64,000 bases of DNA from Planctomycetota bacterium (GCA_003388505.1 QQVO01000002.1:62001-126000), one strand, 5' to 3'. Positions 11,101-18,370 are shown, counted from the stretch's first letter. Made by a program: numbers and translations. Notes: generated by a model from the sequence alone, not told the origin.

Positions 11101-11487
11101 TCGACCATCATGGAGCCGCCCCGATTTCTCGCTCTGTTCAATCAGCCCGACCCCAAGATTCCCACCGGCCGGCGCGACGTCACGAATACTCCCGCCCAGT
11201 CCCTGGCGCTGCTCAACGACCCGTTCGTCACCGGGCAGGCCGAACAATGGGCGCACGCACTCGTCGGCCGTCCGCACTCCACGCCGGCCGACCGCATCAA
11301 CTTCATGTTCCAGGTCGCCTACGGGAGAACCCCCGCCTCCGACGAACTCACCCGCTGGTCGGCAGCCGTCTCCGATCTGGCGGTCCTGCACAAAGTCGAT
11401 CCCGGCGAGGTCATGAACAACACAACCGTCTGGGCCGACCTCGCCCACGCGCTCTTCAACACCAAAGAATTCATCTACCTCCGCTGA
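8122..11487 (+). CDS. Secreted PSCyt1/PSCyt2-DUF1549-DUF1553 cytochrome-like protein
   Basis: A 1121-residue exported protein of the planctomycete-specific multidomain type. A signal peptide (about residues 1-25, cleaved after APAAAQ) is followed by a PSCyt1 domain with haem-binding CYECH (Cys45, Cys48, His49). A DUF1549 region (starting at PIDRFILARLEADG) follows, then a second Cys-X-X-Cys-His motif, CARCH (about residue 357), in the PSCyt2 context HDHKLDPVSQKEYYAL. The middle holds a long insert, about residues 430-780, that I do not recognise. A DUF1553 domain (VYVNRVWQWLFGTGI) forms the C-terminal third. Family members are thought to act outside the cytoplasm, often next to DUF1501 sulfatase-like genes in polysaccharide-degradation loci. 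No DUF1501 gene follows here, which is unusual. Confidence 0.92.
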   Translation: MTNRVPNQLLSFLSLALLVAPAAAQEDHRREFFERKIRPVLVRHCYECHSTASVALKGELLLDSRDGLLKGGESGAAIVPGEPDASLLLEAIRHESYEMPPDEKLPDAVIDDFEQWIADGAFDPRDAPPDADSIASELWERLYAERTNWWSYQPVDVPQVPDVAASGWPAGPIDRFILARLEADGLAPAPRADPGSLYRRLSFVLTGLPPDRAGLADAETEDSSASWERQVDRLLGSPRFGERMARHWMDVVRYTDTYGYEWDVPAKGAWRYRDYLVRAFNDDVPFDRLIREQIAGDLLPDPRLDSYEQINEALIGPMFYMMGEKRHGDSAMFNGIHQEMLDNKIDAFSKAFQATTVSCARCHDHKLDPVSQKEYYALAGCFMSSRWVTNTADLPERNARTLGKLEELKQAIRPLLAEQWRADVARLAASLLAAAGLADEQQGEADQPQVAAWKALLDARAEQPPLEDILHGWTALAQAHAGDGNVEETWQALQNQYQTESEKRAAENAGHFRFDVDFRNGVPDGWSVDGVGLRDVTPCGDFTIALEGDAAVGRILHGGLCTSSLSPRLNGAVRSPFLNQSDTGHVSFECAGGDFSAIRTIVDNAFLAERQAYIAQPHPAWIRHDTLNGNPDQKTWIELATKTSNPNFPPRVGLGGACSEEQAADPRSWFCLSRVAFHNAPFTPKDELTRFKSLYDGEPPATLTEAALRYATWFLAAIDNWADGTAGDDDVLLINWLLDNGLLTNRTAGAPELAAHINRYRQAEAEIELPWTVNGLVDVDPGYDYRLNIRGDYDALGDAVPRGFLRLIEERLSEVSYHEEHSEPPHDSSSGRLELAEQIASPGNPLTARVYVNRVWQWLFGTGIVRTPNDFGQLGDQPSHPELLDWLAARFVAQGWSTKRLVREILLSETWRQAAVANPAALETDPDNRLLHHFPRRRLQAEEIRDAMLAVSGTLEQGLYGPPVNPYRSNEDPQKRLFSGPLDGDGRRSLYIKSTIMEPPRFLALFNQPDPKIPTGRRDVTNTPAQSLALLNDPFVTGQAEQWAHALVGRPHSTPADRINFMFQVAYGRTPASDELTRWSAAVSDLAVLHKVDPGEVMNNTTVWADLAHALFNTKEFIYLR

Positions 11488-11528
11488 CCCACAAACTCCG
11501 GACCACCGCCTTCCCAGGCTGCCGTTGA

Positions 11529-11619
11529 CACAGATCTCTCGATCCCCGTTCGAGTGACTCTGCGAGAGACTCGAATGGAACGCGGATGACCACGGATGAG
11601 ACCGATTTTCACGGATTGG
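11529..11619 (+). repeat. 91 bp dispersed repeat, copy 1
   Basis: This non-coding stretch is repeated in the same orientation and at the same length at 26374-26464, with only about seven or eight differences. It contains the imperfect hairpin TTCGAGT...ACTCGAA and ends with the quasi-periodic words CGCGGATGACCACGGATGA and CACGGATTGG. Confidence 0.85.
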
Positions 11620-11752
11620 TGTCTTGCGTGTCGACGCCCTCCGCGCCCGAATCGATGCGGTCCCGGCGCTGCCTCTTGAGGACAGGATGGGCACCCGGGT
11701 GGAATGGGTTTCGTTGGCGTGGGAACGGGAAAAGGTGGTTGGCCGGTAACGA

Positions 11753-12199
11753 TTATCCGTCAATATTGCGGTCGACGTTCTCAATACCATTGGTTGACCT
11801 TTTACCACCACGGAATGCATCCCGCACGTCGGAACGGCGGAGGTAGAAAAACATCGCCAACTTGGCCCCGACACGAAATGGCATTTTAATCAATTCTTCT
11901 GCTGGAGTTTTGTTTGCTGGTGCCTGAAACATTTCGGCAAATGCACCGATGTAATAAAAACTCAGTATGCCATCACCAACCAGCGCGATGCCCAACAAGA
12001 TTAGCAGGACAATTCGCACCGGATTAGACCGAAGTGCAAGTCCTATGCTGAACACCGCACAAATCGGCGCGAGTATCATTCCTGCCAACCGGCCCACATC
12101 CGAACCATTGATGAAGACCCAGATCAGGAGCAATGTCGCCGCACCATAAATCCCGGCGATCACGTCAATGCCCCAAAGTCGTCGTTTCGATTCGTTCAT
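11753..12199 (-). CDS. Small polytopic membrane protein, unknown function
   Basis: 148 residues with about three or four hydrophobic segments (IDVIAGIYGAATLLLIWVFI, LAGMILAPICAVFSIGLAL, VRIVLLILLGIALVGDGIL and a last weaker one near FRVGAKLAMFFYL). It ends in a charged tail. I do not recognise a family. Its base composition is clearly less GC-rich than its neighbours, which suggests relatively recent arrival in this pocket. It diverges from the aspartic-protease pair and shares the promoter interval 12200-12452. Confidence 0.6.
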   Translation of the reverse strand: MNESKRRLWGIDVIAGIYGAATLLLIWVFINGSDVGRLAGMILAPICAVFSIGLALRSNPVRIVLLILLGIALVGDGILSFYYIGAFAEMFQAPANKTPAEELIKMPFRVGAKLAMFFYLRRSDVRDAFRGGKRSTNGIENVDRNIDG

Positions 12200-12452
12200 T
12201 TATGTATGTTTTCGGGAGGGATAATGACCAAGATCACCGGGCGGTCGGACCAACACGAGTGAGCTGGGAAAAAGCAGAACCCTCAAACGAAGCGAACGAC
12301 GTCGAACAACCGAATACGCAGCTCGCGCCGGTGCATCGCTTGGTTATCCCGCGTTTTCGTGCTTCACTTTGTGCGACCTTTTCCCGGACCGTTGGCATCT
12401 GATAGAATGCAATCAGTCGGAAGACAGCGATAGTATCCCAGTGGCTAGAGCC

Positions 12453-12722
12453 ATGCCATACGCGAAGTACACGCCGGAAGAAGTCGAATCGCGCGGCGAA
12501 GAAATCTACGAACAGCAGATCCGCCAGAAGGTGGAATCCGGGAACAAGGGCAAATTCGTCGTCATCGACATCGAGACCGGCGAATACGAAATCGACGAAG
12601 ATGATGTGCAGGCAACCAAGCGGGCGTTGGCGAAGCGACCGCAAGGCATTCTTTATGGCGTGCGAGTAGGATATCCAACGGCGTACAATCTGGGCGGACA
12701 TATTGCGATGGACCAAGGATGA
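12453..12722 (+). CDS. Small acidic protein paired with retropepsin-like protease
   Basis: An 89-residue acidic protein beginning MPYAKYTPEEVESRGEEIYE and ending in a Gly/Tyr-rich segment (LYGVRVGYPTAYNLGG). The central part (GKFVVIDIETGEYEID followed by a helical DDVQATKRALAKR) looks like a small folded domain. Its stop codon overlaps the start of the aspartic protease gene in an ATGA junction, so the two are translated together. The size, acidity and coupling are what one expects of an antitoxin-like or substrate partner, but that is inference. The frame stays open upstream to 12369; I chose the ATG at 12453 because the sequence before it reads as non-coding. Confidence 0.65.
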   Translation: MPYAKYTPEEVESRGEEIYEQQIRQKVESGNKGKFVVIDIETGEYEIDEDDVQATKRALAKRPQGILYGVRVGYPTAYNLGGHIAMDQG

Positions 12723-13087
12723 TCAGCGGCAGCGTTCGCAATCGCGAAGCAATTATCGAGATTGAAGTGTCCGCTCCCGGTCAGCCGCCCCAACAAGTCG
12801 CGGCCGTCATCGACACGGGGTACAACGGCTATCTCACGCTTCCAGGCCAGTTGGTGACCGCGCTGCGGTTACCGTTTGTAGGCCATCGACGCGGGACGCT
12901 CGCTGACGGCAGTGTCACGCGGTTGGATGTCTATTTGGCAACGGTCCCTTGGCACGGACACCCCAAAGAGGTGCTGATTTCACAGGCAGCGGGCGCGCCA
13001 TTGATTGGCATGTCGTTGTTGGACGGAAGCCGGATGACGGTGGATGTCGTGGACGGCGGCGACGTGACCATCGACGAGTTGCCGTAA
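12719..13087 (+). CDS. Retropepsin-like clan AA aspartic protease
   Basis: A 122-residue protein with a single aspartic-protease half-site. The motif is AAVIDTGYNGYLTLP (catalytic Asp-Thr-Gly near residue 32), and the distal hydrophobic-Gly motif is APLIGMSLL. These are features of the retroviral-type clan AA fold, which is active as a homodimer. Bacterial single-domain members like this one are usually annotated as clan AA aspartic proteases and have no well-established role. The gene starts inside the stop codon of the preceding small acidic gene, so the pair forms one translational unit. Nothing in the sequence suggests a signal peptide, so both proteins are probably cytoplasmic. Confidence 0.8.
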   Translation: MISGSVRNREAIIEIEVSAPGQPPQQVAAVIDTGYNGYLTLPGQLVTALRLPFVGHRRGTLADGSVTRLDVYLATVPWHGHPKEVLISQAAGAPLIGMSLLDGSRMTVDVVDGGDVTIDELP

Positions 13088-13114
13088 CGCCGCGAATCCG
13101 AAGCGGGCACAACG

Positions 13115-13417
13115 TCAACGACCACCGGGCGGCGACGAAAGATTCTCCACTTCAGATCGCGTTTCATCGTCGGGCGTTTCAAGCAGCGGAACCGTATCAA
13201 TGACGTCCAATCGTTCCTGTGCAGCCGAAGGGTCTCCTGCAGAGCGTTCTTCGATCACGAGGTCGGACACGAACAGATCGTAGCGAGCTGCGGCGGTGTC
13301 CCACCACGCGCGAGTCTTCGCCTGCCGGGCAGCCATCAATGGGTCGGGGTGAATTCGACCCGCGATCAATGTGATTCTCCGCGCCTTCCTTTGCGACTTC
13401 GCGGCTTTGCGTGCCAC
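13115..13417 (-). pseudogene. Truncated PIN-domain (VapC-like) toxin remnant
   Basis: The open frame encodes MAARQAKTRAWWDTAAARYD, then LFVSDLVIEERSAGDPSAA and DVIDTVPLLETPDDE. This closely resembles the middle of a PIN-domain subfamily that normally begins with a strand carrying an acidic active-site residue and reads on into a helix after PLLE. Here the first catalytic segment is missing, because the frame runs up against the end of the kinase gene seven bases away. After TPDDE the sequence turns into unrelated residues. Only the central domain portion survives, so it should be inactive. No antitoxin gene is seen beside it. Confidence 0.65.
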
Positions 13418-13423
13418 GCGCGA

Positions 13424-14731
13424 TCACTCTCCCCCACCCTGCACCCAGTGACGCAACCGGCTCCAGGGCTTTCGCCGCGCCGCGACCGGAGTCTTGCCGT
13501 TGGCGCAACATAACAAATCAATCGCGAGCGCCTCTGCGGTCTGATACCGACGCTCCAAACGCCGATCGATCGCCGTCAGAATCACCGCCTCGAGTTCGCG
13601 GGGGATCTCCGGATTCAATTCACGAGGAGGCACCGGATTCGCATCGGCGATCCGCCGCACAAGCGTGTCCCGGTCCTCACCGACAAACGCCGGACGCAGC
13701 GTCGTCAACTCGTACATCGTCAGTCCGGCGGAATAAATGTCGCTGAGCGCGTCGGGCCTGCCGAGAAGTTGCTCCACCGACATGTACCGCAACGTCCCCC
13801 CCGTCGAGGACGCCTCCGCGTCTTCCCCGGCGTCGGCCGGTCGCGCCATCCCGAAGTCGGTGATCCGCACCACCCCCTCGGCGTCCAGCAGCACATTTGC
13901 CGGCTTGATGTCGCCGTGCACCACACCCCGCGAGTGAGCGTATTGCAGCGCCCGGGCGATCTGCGCGCCGATCCGCGCGATCCGCCTCCATGACGTTCTC
14001 CGCAGGCTCCGGTCGTTGCTCTCTCCGACCGTGGACGAGCCCGAATCGTGAGACGGACTCGCGTCGTCTGGAGTCTCAGCGGCCGCGCCCGATCCGTCCC
14101 ACTGCTGCGTTCGCCGGATCTCATCGGCATAGACGACCCCGTTCCGCTCCCGCAACCGCGCGATCACGGCCTCCAGCGAGATCCCTTCGATCAGCGGCAT
14201 CGAGTAATAGGCGACGCCGTCCACTTCCCCGTAGTCGAACACCGGGACGATATTGGGATGCAGCAGATCGGAGGCCGTCCGCGCTTCCTGCTCGAACCGC
14301 CGCCGCGCAGCCCCCGGGTCGCGGGCCCGCCACTGCATCACCTTCACCGCGACGCGCCGCCCCGATTCGAGGTCCACCGCCTCGTACACCACCCCCATGC
14401 CCCCCTGGCCGACCGTGCGCACCAGGCGGTAGACTCCCAATTCGGTCAGATTGCTCAGATCCTTCGGCGGCCGATTGAGCACCTCGGGCGCTTTTCGCGC
14501 CTTCCAGTGCTCCATCGCCGCGATCATCGGAAAGATGCGCCGAATCTCCTCGGCCAGATGCGGATACCGCATCGCATAATCGTCGACCGTCGGCTCTCCA
14601 CCTTTCTGCAACTCGGTCAGAAACCGGTCCGCCAGACGGTCAATCTCCGCGAATCCCTCCCGCTCTTCCGACGCGTGCGGAATCGGAAGTCCCAGAATCT
14701 CCGCATCAAACTCACCACTCTCGTCCGGCAT
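13424..14731 (-). CDS. Ser/Thr protein kinase of an ECF-kinase pair (HGD catalytic loop)
   Basis: A 435-residue soluble Hanks-type kinase. The N-terminal ~100 residues (IDRLADRFLTELQKGGEPTV...) form the domain common in planctomycete kinases. They are followed by the Gly-rich loop VGQGGMGVVYEA, the ATP-binding Lys in RVAVKVM, a ~60-residue polar insert, the catalytic loop VVHGDIKPANVLL and DFGMA. The usual HRD is HGD, so the Arg that senses activation-loop phosphorylation is absent, and the APE motif is replaced by SVEQ. The Lys and both key Asp are present, so it should be active but probably not regulated by activation-loop phosphorylation. It has no membrane anchor. It lies about 300 bp downstream of an ECF sigma gene on the same strand, a recurrent planctomycete pairing. 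Confidence 0.9.
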   Translation of the reverse strand: MPDESGEFDAEILGLPIPHASEEREGFAEIDRLADRFLTELQKGGEPTVDDYAMRYPHLAEEIRRIFPMIAAMEHWKARKAPEVLNRPPKDLSNLTELGVYRLVRTVGQGGMGVVYEAVDLESGRRVAVKVMQWRARDPGAARRRFEQEARTASDLLHPNIVPVFDYGEVDGVAYYSMPLIEGISLEAVIARLRERNGVVYADEIRRTQQWDGSGAAAETPDDASPSHDSGSSTVGESNDRSLRRTSWRRIARIGAQIARALQYAHSRGVVHGDIKPANVLLDAEGVVRITDFGMARPADAGEDAEASSTGGTLRYMSVEQLLGRPDALSDIYSAGLTMYELTTLRPAFVGEDRDTLVRRIADANPVPPRELNPEIPRELEAVILTAIDRRLERRYQTAEALAIDLLCCANGKTPVAARRKPWSRLRHWVQGGGE

Positions 14732-14764
14732 AATCCCGATCGCCCTGCTGCAACATGATACCTC

Positions 14765-14788
14765 GTTCCCAAATTTCCATTTGGGAAC
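14765..14788. repeat. Perfect inverted repeat GTTCCCAAAT/ATTTGGGAAC
   Basis: A 10 bp perfect inverted repeat with a 4-base loop lies 34 bp upstream of the kinase start, in the sigma factor-kinase spacer. It has no T-run. It may be a REP-like hairpin or a regulatory site for the kinase gene. Confidence 0.7.
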
Positions 14789-14865
14789 GCACCCCTGGAG
14801 TAACCAGCCTCCGGCACAACTCGTCAGTTCACGCGTCGCTTGTGGCTCATCCAGGTGGAATGGAC

Positions 14866-14968
14866 GGGTGCCACTGGCTCCGCCAGTGCGAACCGGAAAA
14901 GACGTCTACTTCGCGATGCACTGGCAAAGCCAGTGGCACCCAACCCGTCAATTCAGGATTGAACAACC
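14866..14968 (+). repeat. Twin-hairpin dispersed repeat, copy 1
   Basis: About 103 bp that recurs in inverted orientation at 25858-25957 with roughly 90% identity. It carries two hairpins, CACTGGC-TCC-GCCAGTG and CACTGGC-AAA-GCCAGTG, separated by about 25 bases, and ends in a shared tail matching GGTTGTTCAATCCTGA on the other strand. Paired hairpins of this kind are typical of REP/BIME elements. Confidence 0.85.
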
Positions 14969-15027
14969 GCTAGTGAACGCTCCGGTTTCGTTCCCAGACA
15001 CGCTCAGCGTCACCGCTCGTTCATCAC

Positions 15028-15657
15028 TCATTCGTCGCCGAAACCGGGAATGGTCACCAGAATATCACGAATCCGGCCCAGCGCCCGAATATACCGCATC
15101 GCGGCCGCCTGCTCCGAGATTTCGAGCGCCGCGGCGATCTCCGAATTGCTCAGTTCCTCAAAATGCCGCATGGCGAGCACTTCCTGGTCAAGTTCGCTCA
15201 TCGTGCTCAATGCGTCGTCGATCTTTTCAGACAGCTCCTCCCTCAGCGCCGCCTGGCTCGGTGACGTCAGATGGCCGATCAGGTGCACTGTCAGTGAAAG
15301 AGACGTCGAGTCCCCCATCGAAGCCGGACGGCTGCGCGCCTCCCGCCGCGCATCGCGGATCTGCGCCCCAAGATGCCTGCGGTGCACGTCCGCTAGCGTC
15401 TGATTCAGAATCAATCGCATCCAGATGAAAAACGAATGCGCTCCGTCGTGCAGAAACCGTCCCAGTCTCTGTGCGGCGTTCAGGTACGCTTCCTGCAAAA
15501 TATCGTCCGGATCGACGCGCGACCGCAGCTTCGGGTGCAATCGAAACGCCACCACCCGCCGCAGCCGCTCACGGTGCGCCGAAAACAGCAATGCCAGAGC
15601 CTCTTCATCGCCGTGGATCGCACGGTCAATCAGTTCGGCTTCGTTTTCGGTCGTCAT
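15028..15657 (-). CDS. ECF-family RNA polymerase sigma factor
   Basis: A 209-residue sigma-70 family factor of the extracytoplasmic-function type. Region 2 is seen in HRERLRRVVAFRLHPKLRSR with VDPDDILQEAYLNAAQRL. Region 4 is seen in LAMRHFEELSNSEIAAALEI with the recognition helix around SEQAAAMRYIRALGRIR. The region between is longer than in minimal ECF factors. The ATG at 15655-15657 is chosen; the frame is open to 15693 but the extra 12 residues are not sigma-like. The kinase gene follows on the same strand, which matches ECF groups in planctomycetes that are partnered with Ser/Thr kinases rather than anti-sigma factors. Confidence 0.9.
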   Translation of the reverse strand: MTTENEAELIDRAIHGDEEALALLFSAHRERLRRVVAFRLHPKLRSRVDPDDILQEAYLNAAQRLGRFLHDGAHSFFIWMRLILNQTLADVHRRHLGAQIRDARREARSRPASMGDSTSLSLTVHLIGHLTSPSQAALREELSEKIDDALSTMSELDQEVLAMRHFEELSNSEIAAALEISEQAAAMRYIRALGRIRDILVTIPGFGDE

Positions 15658-15876
15658 ACATCCGCTCGAACTGTGGAAGAGGGCAAGCCACACGATCGGC
15701 GACGATGTCCGGATCGCTCCTCAGATTTTCAGGATTCCCTGTGAATCCTCCGGAATTCGTCGCGTTTCCTGAGTATAGCCTGTTGAACGATCTTACGTCT
15801 GTGGCAGGCGCGCCACGCAGCGGTACGGGCGGCCGCGTGTGGTTCACCCATCTCGGCTCGATCAGGAGAATTCGCC

Positions 15877-16419
15877 ATGCAACGACGGCTCAAGTCAATT
15901 CGGCGCGCGTCGCGCCTCACCACGCTGGCGGCGGCTCTGGCCGCTATCATCGCCTTCGGAGCGTGTGACCGTGCATCTGCCCAGGCTTGTCCCAACGGCG
16001 GGGGAGGCGGCGGCGGCGTGCCAGGTGGAGGTGGAATTGGAATCCCGGGAGGCGGCGGATTCGGCGTTCCCGGCGGCGGTCTGCAGCAGGCATTCGCGCA
16101 AGCGCAGTTCGAATCAATGATGCGGCAGCAGACCATGCAGCAGATGGCCGCCCGTCAAACGGCCGCACAGATGCAGCAGCGACAGGCTGCCATGCTCCGG
16201 GAAGCTCAGCGGCAGCGCATGCAGGGCGAGTGTGATCGAAACTCCGGAGATCGTACCCGCAGCGCCAGAGTGGCCGGCCGATCCGATGCACCGCTCACCG
16301 ACCGGGAACAGCACATCGAACGATTGAGGCAACGGCAGCAGGAACGCGAAGCAGCGCTGCAGGCCCGGATCGAGGCCCGCGACGCCGACCTCGCGGCCAG
16401 ACGCCGCAGAGCAAACTGA
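15877..16419 (+). CDS. Secreted Gly-rich/Gln-rich protein, unknown function
   Basis: 180 residues with a clear signal peptide (basic MQRRLKSIRRASR, hydrophobic LTTLAAALAAIIAFGA, cleavage near ASAQA). A low-complexity glycine segment follows (GGGGGGGVPGGGG and similar, residues about 41-68), then a Gln/Met/Arg-rich helical segment (MMRQQTMQQMAARQ...), ending very basic. An AGGAGAA ribosome site precedes the ATG. I know no family; surface or envelope structural roles are plausible. It is transcribed away from the sigma factor gene. Confidence 0.7.
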   Translation: MQRRLKSIRRASRLTTLAAALAAIIAFGACDRASAQACPNGGGGGGGVPGGGGIGIPGGGGFGVPGGGLQQAFAQAQFESMMRQQTMQQMAARQTAAQMQQRQAAMLREAQRQRMQGECDRNSGDRTRSARVAGRSDAPLTDREQHIERLRQRQQEREAALQARIEARDADLAARRRRAN

Positions 16420-16444
16420 ACGACGGAAAGCATCGGCCCCTGGT

Positions 16445-16483
16445 GGAGGGACGCCGCACCCGGACCGACCGGGCCGTCCCTCC
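16445..16483. repeat. GC-rich stem GGAGGGACG/CGTCCCTCC
   Basis: Nine-base perfect arms surround a partly self-complementary loop in the spacer between two convergent genes. It lies directly before the terminator-like hairpin at 16496. Confidence 0.6.
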
Positions 16484-16495
16484 CCGTCAAATCCG

Positions 16496-16530
16496 AACCC
16501 CGGCCTGCCGCCCGCGGCCGGGGTTTGTTT
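16496..16530. terminator. Intrinsic terminator between convergent genes
   Basis: The stem AACCCCGGCC/GGCCGGGGTT (10 bp, 10-base loop) is followed on the plus strand by TGTTT. It sits between the end of the Gly-rich gene (16419) and the end of the oxidoreductase gene (16565) and could serve either direction. Confidence 0.65.
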
Positions 16531-16564
16531 CCACCCCCGGCTTGTCGTTTCGCACCAGAACCCT

Positions 16565-17668
16565 TTACAACTCGACCTCCACACCGCCTTCCCGCGCCGA
16601 ACGCAAACACGCATCCATCACGCGCTGCGTCTTGAGTGCAATCTCGCCCCACGTTCGGTCGGGCGCGCCGCGCAGCACCAGGTCGCCGAAATTCCGGAAC
16701 AGGTTCGTCTCCTGCGACGACGGATGGGAGTGGCTGTACTCACGCACGGAGTGCCGCTGCGGATGGGACTCCATCGTGAAGTCGCAGCCGCGAATGGCAA
16801 ACACTGAATTCTCGACAGTGAATGCCAGCTCGTTCCCGCACACAGGCAGCACGAAGTCGCTGACGGTCAGACAGCCTTTCGATCCGCTCACCGTGGCATA
16901 CTGCTGATGCTCCGTAAGAAACGAATTGTAGAACGCGGCTGAGACCCCGCCGTCGAAAAACAACTCGCCGGAGAACTCCGTCGGAACCGATTCCGGACTG
17001 TCCGGCCGCCCGTACTCCGAGAGGATCTTGCCCCGCACACGGACCGGCAGCGCGTAATTCATCACAAACAGGCTGAACCGGATCGTGTACCAGCCGAGAT
17101 CGCCCAGGCACCCCTGCGGTTCCAGGGCGCTGCTCACGCGGATGTTTCCCGCCAGAAAGTCCTCCGGCGCGCAAAAACTGAAATGCGATGCGATCCGCCG
17201 AATCCGCCCCACGCTCTCCCCGTCATCCAGCGCCTCCCGCACCTTCGGCATCCGGGCGCTGTGCATGTACATCACGCCGTCCATGAACTGCACATTCCGC
17301 TCGTTGCACGCCGCAAGCATCTCGCTCAGATCCGCCGCGCTCGCCGCGCACGGCTTCTCGCACATCACGTGCTTCCCCGCTTCCGCCGCGCGAATCACCC
17401 ACTCCTTCCGCAGCCCGGTCGGCAGCGGGATATACACCGCGTCGACATCGTCCCGTTCCAGCAGCGTCTCGTACCCCTCGCAAGCATGCGGCCGCGGATC
17501 GACCGGGGCCTCCCGCTGGCACTCATCGATGAACCGAAACGCCCGGTCCCCGTCCCGGCTGGCAACCGCCGTCACGCGCCCGTTCCCCGTATTCCGGATC
17601 GCCAGCCAGTTCTTCCGCGCAATCCCGGCCGTCCCCAGAATCCCCCAACGACAAAGCTGTTCAGACAT
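16565..17668 (-). CDS. Gfo/Idh/MocA-family NAD(P)-dependent oxidoreductase
   Basis: 367 residues, the usual length of the family. The N-terminal Rossmann domain starts with RWGILGTAGIARKNW and continues through AGKHVMCEKPCAAS, which holds the family's EKP motif with the catalytic Lys. The C-terminal alpha/beta substrate domain includes GCLGDLGWYTIRFSLFV. These enzymes oxidise or reduce sugars and inositols with NAD(P); the substrate cannot be told. The start at 17666-17668 begins directly at the Rossmann strand (MSEQLCRWGIL), whereas the upstream open frame is low-complexity. Neighbours do not suggest a pathway. Confidence 0.9.
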   Translation of the reverse strand: MSEQLCRWGILGTAGIARKNWLAIRNTGNGRVTAVASRDGDRAFRFIDECQREAPVDPRPHACEGYETLLERDDVDAVYIPLPTGLRKEWVIRAAEAGKHVMCEKPCAASAADLSEMLAACNERNVQFMDGVMYMHSARMPKVREALDDGESVGRIRRIASHFSFCAPEDFLAGNIRVSSALEPQGCLGDLGWYTIRFSLFVMNYALPVRVRGKILSEYGRPDSPESVPTEFSGELFFDGGVSAAFYNSFLTEHQQYATVSGSKGCLTVSDFVLPVCGNELAFTVENSVFAIRGCDFTMESHPQRHSVREYSHSHPSSQETNLFRNFGDLVLRGAPDRTWGEIALKTQRVMDACLRSAREGGVEVEL

Positions 17669-17912
17669 CTGATTGTGCGCCCGGTTCGAAGTCTCAAAGA
17701 TGCTCGGTTGATTCGGCTTCCGCGCCGTCCTCTTGGGCTTCCGGGATGACGAACGGCCCGAACCGCTCGCCCCGCGTGGTTCGTTCGGCACAGGCCTGAG
17801 ATCGCGAATCCGCCTCCGAGTCAGGCTCACTCTGCTCAATCAGACACTGCGGGGACCCATCCGCAACGTGCATTGGGCCACGGAACTCAACGGACGTGCA
17901 GCGTTAGATTGC

Positions 17913-18263
17913 CTACCGCTCATCTTCGCGCCACGCTCCGATAGCCGCCTCGAAGCATCGGACCGCCTCGGCGACCGAACCACCATGATACTCTCCCTCT
18001 GCACCCGCGTAGACGCTGAACACTGGTTCCAACCTGTCCGCTGCCGCGCGATTGACGTAGGCCTCTCCAATCTTCTTGTTCGACCTTAGTACCTCAGTGT
18101 GGACGACAGTCGGATCATCGTAGACAAGTCGAACGATCCACGATTCGCGGTGGCTGGTGATTGCGAGCGCCAAAGTTCGCAGTTGCTCGAACTCCCACAC
18201 CCCGTCACAGTCCTGGTGCCAGTCACTTGGACATACCCAAGTCGTCGGATCTGACAGCGACAT
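17913..18263 (-). CDS. Hypothetical protein
   Basis: 116 residues with normal amino-acid composition (MSLSDPTTWVCPSDWHQDCD...ESWIVRLVYDDPTVVHTEV). No motif, membrane segment or signal peptide is recognised. It sits in a less GC-rich accessory stretch next to an orphan antitoxin and an insertion-sequence remnant. It may be a small accessory or immunity-type gene, but that is a guess. Confidence 0.5.
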   Translation of the reverse strand: MSLSDPTTWVCPSDWHQDCDGVWEFEQLRTLALAITSHRESWIVRLVYDDPTVVHTEVLRSNKKIGEAYVNRAAADRLEPVFSVYAGAEGEYHGGSVAEAVRCFEAAIGAWREDER

Positions 18264-18370
18264 CTCGTGCCACTCTAACGATTGAGTAAACGCGGACCAT
18301 CACGATGGAGCCAGATCCGTCGAAACCCTTTCCAATAGTCTAACAACTGGATTATGTCGCGTTCTTCGCG

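Noticed and set aside
12234-12716. 160-residue minus-strand frame over the small acidic gene
   Set aside because: The plus-strand pair is coupled by an ATGA overlap and the protease has a clear active-site motif.
14866-14968. Twin hairpin as an intrinsic terminator of the sigma factor gene
   Set aside because: No T-runs follow either hairpin, and a second copy exists in inverted orientation far from a comparable gene end.
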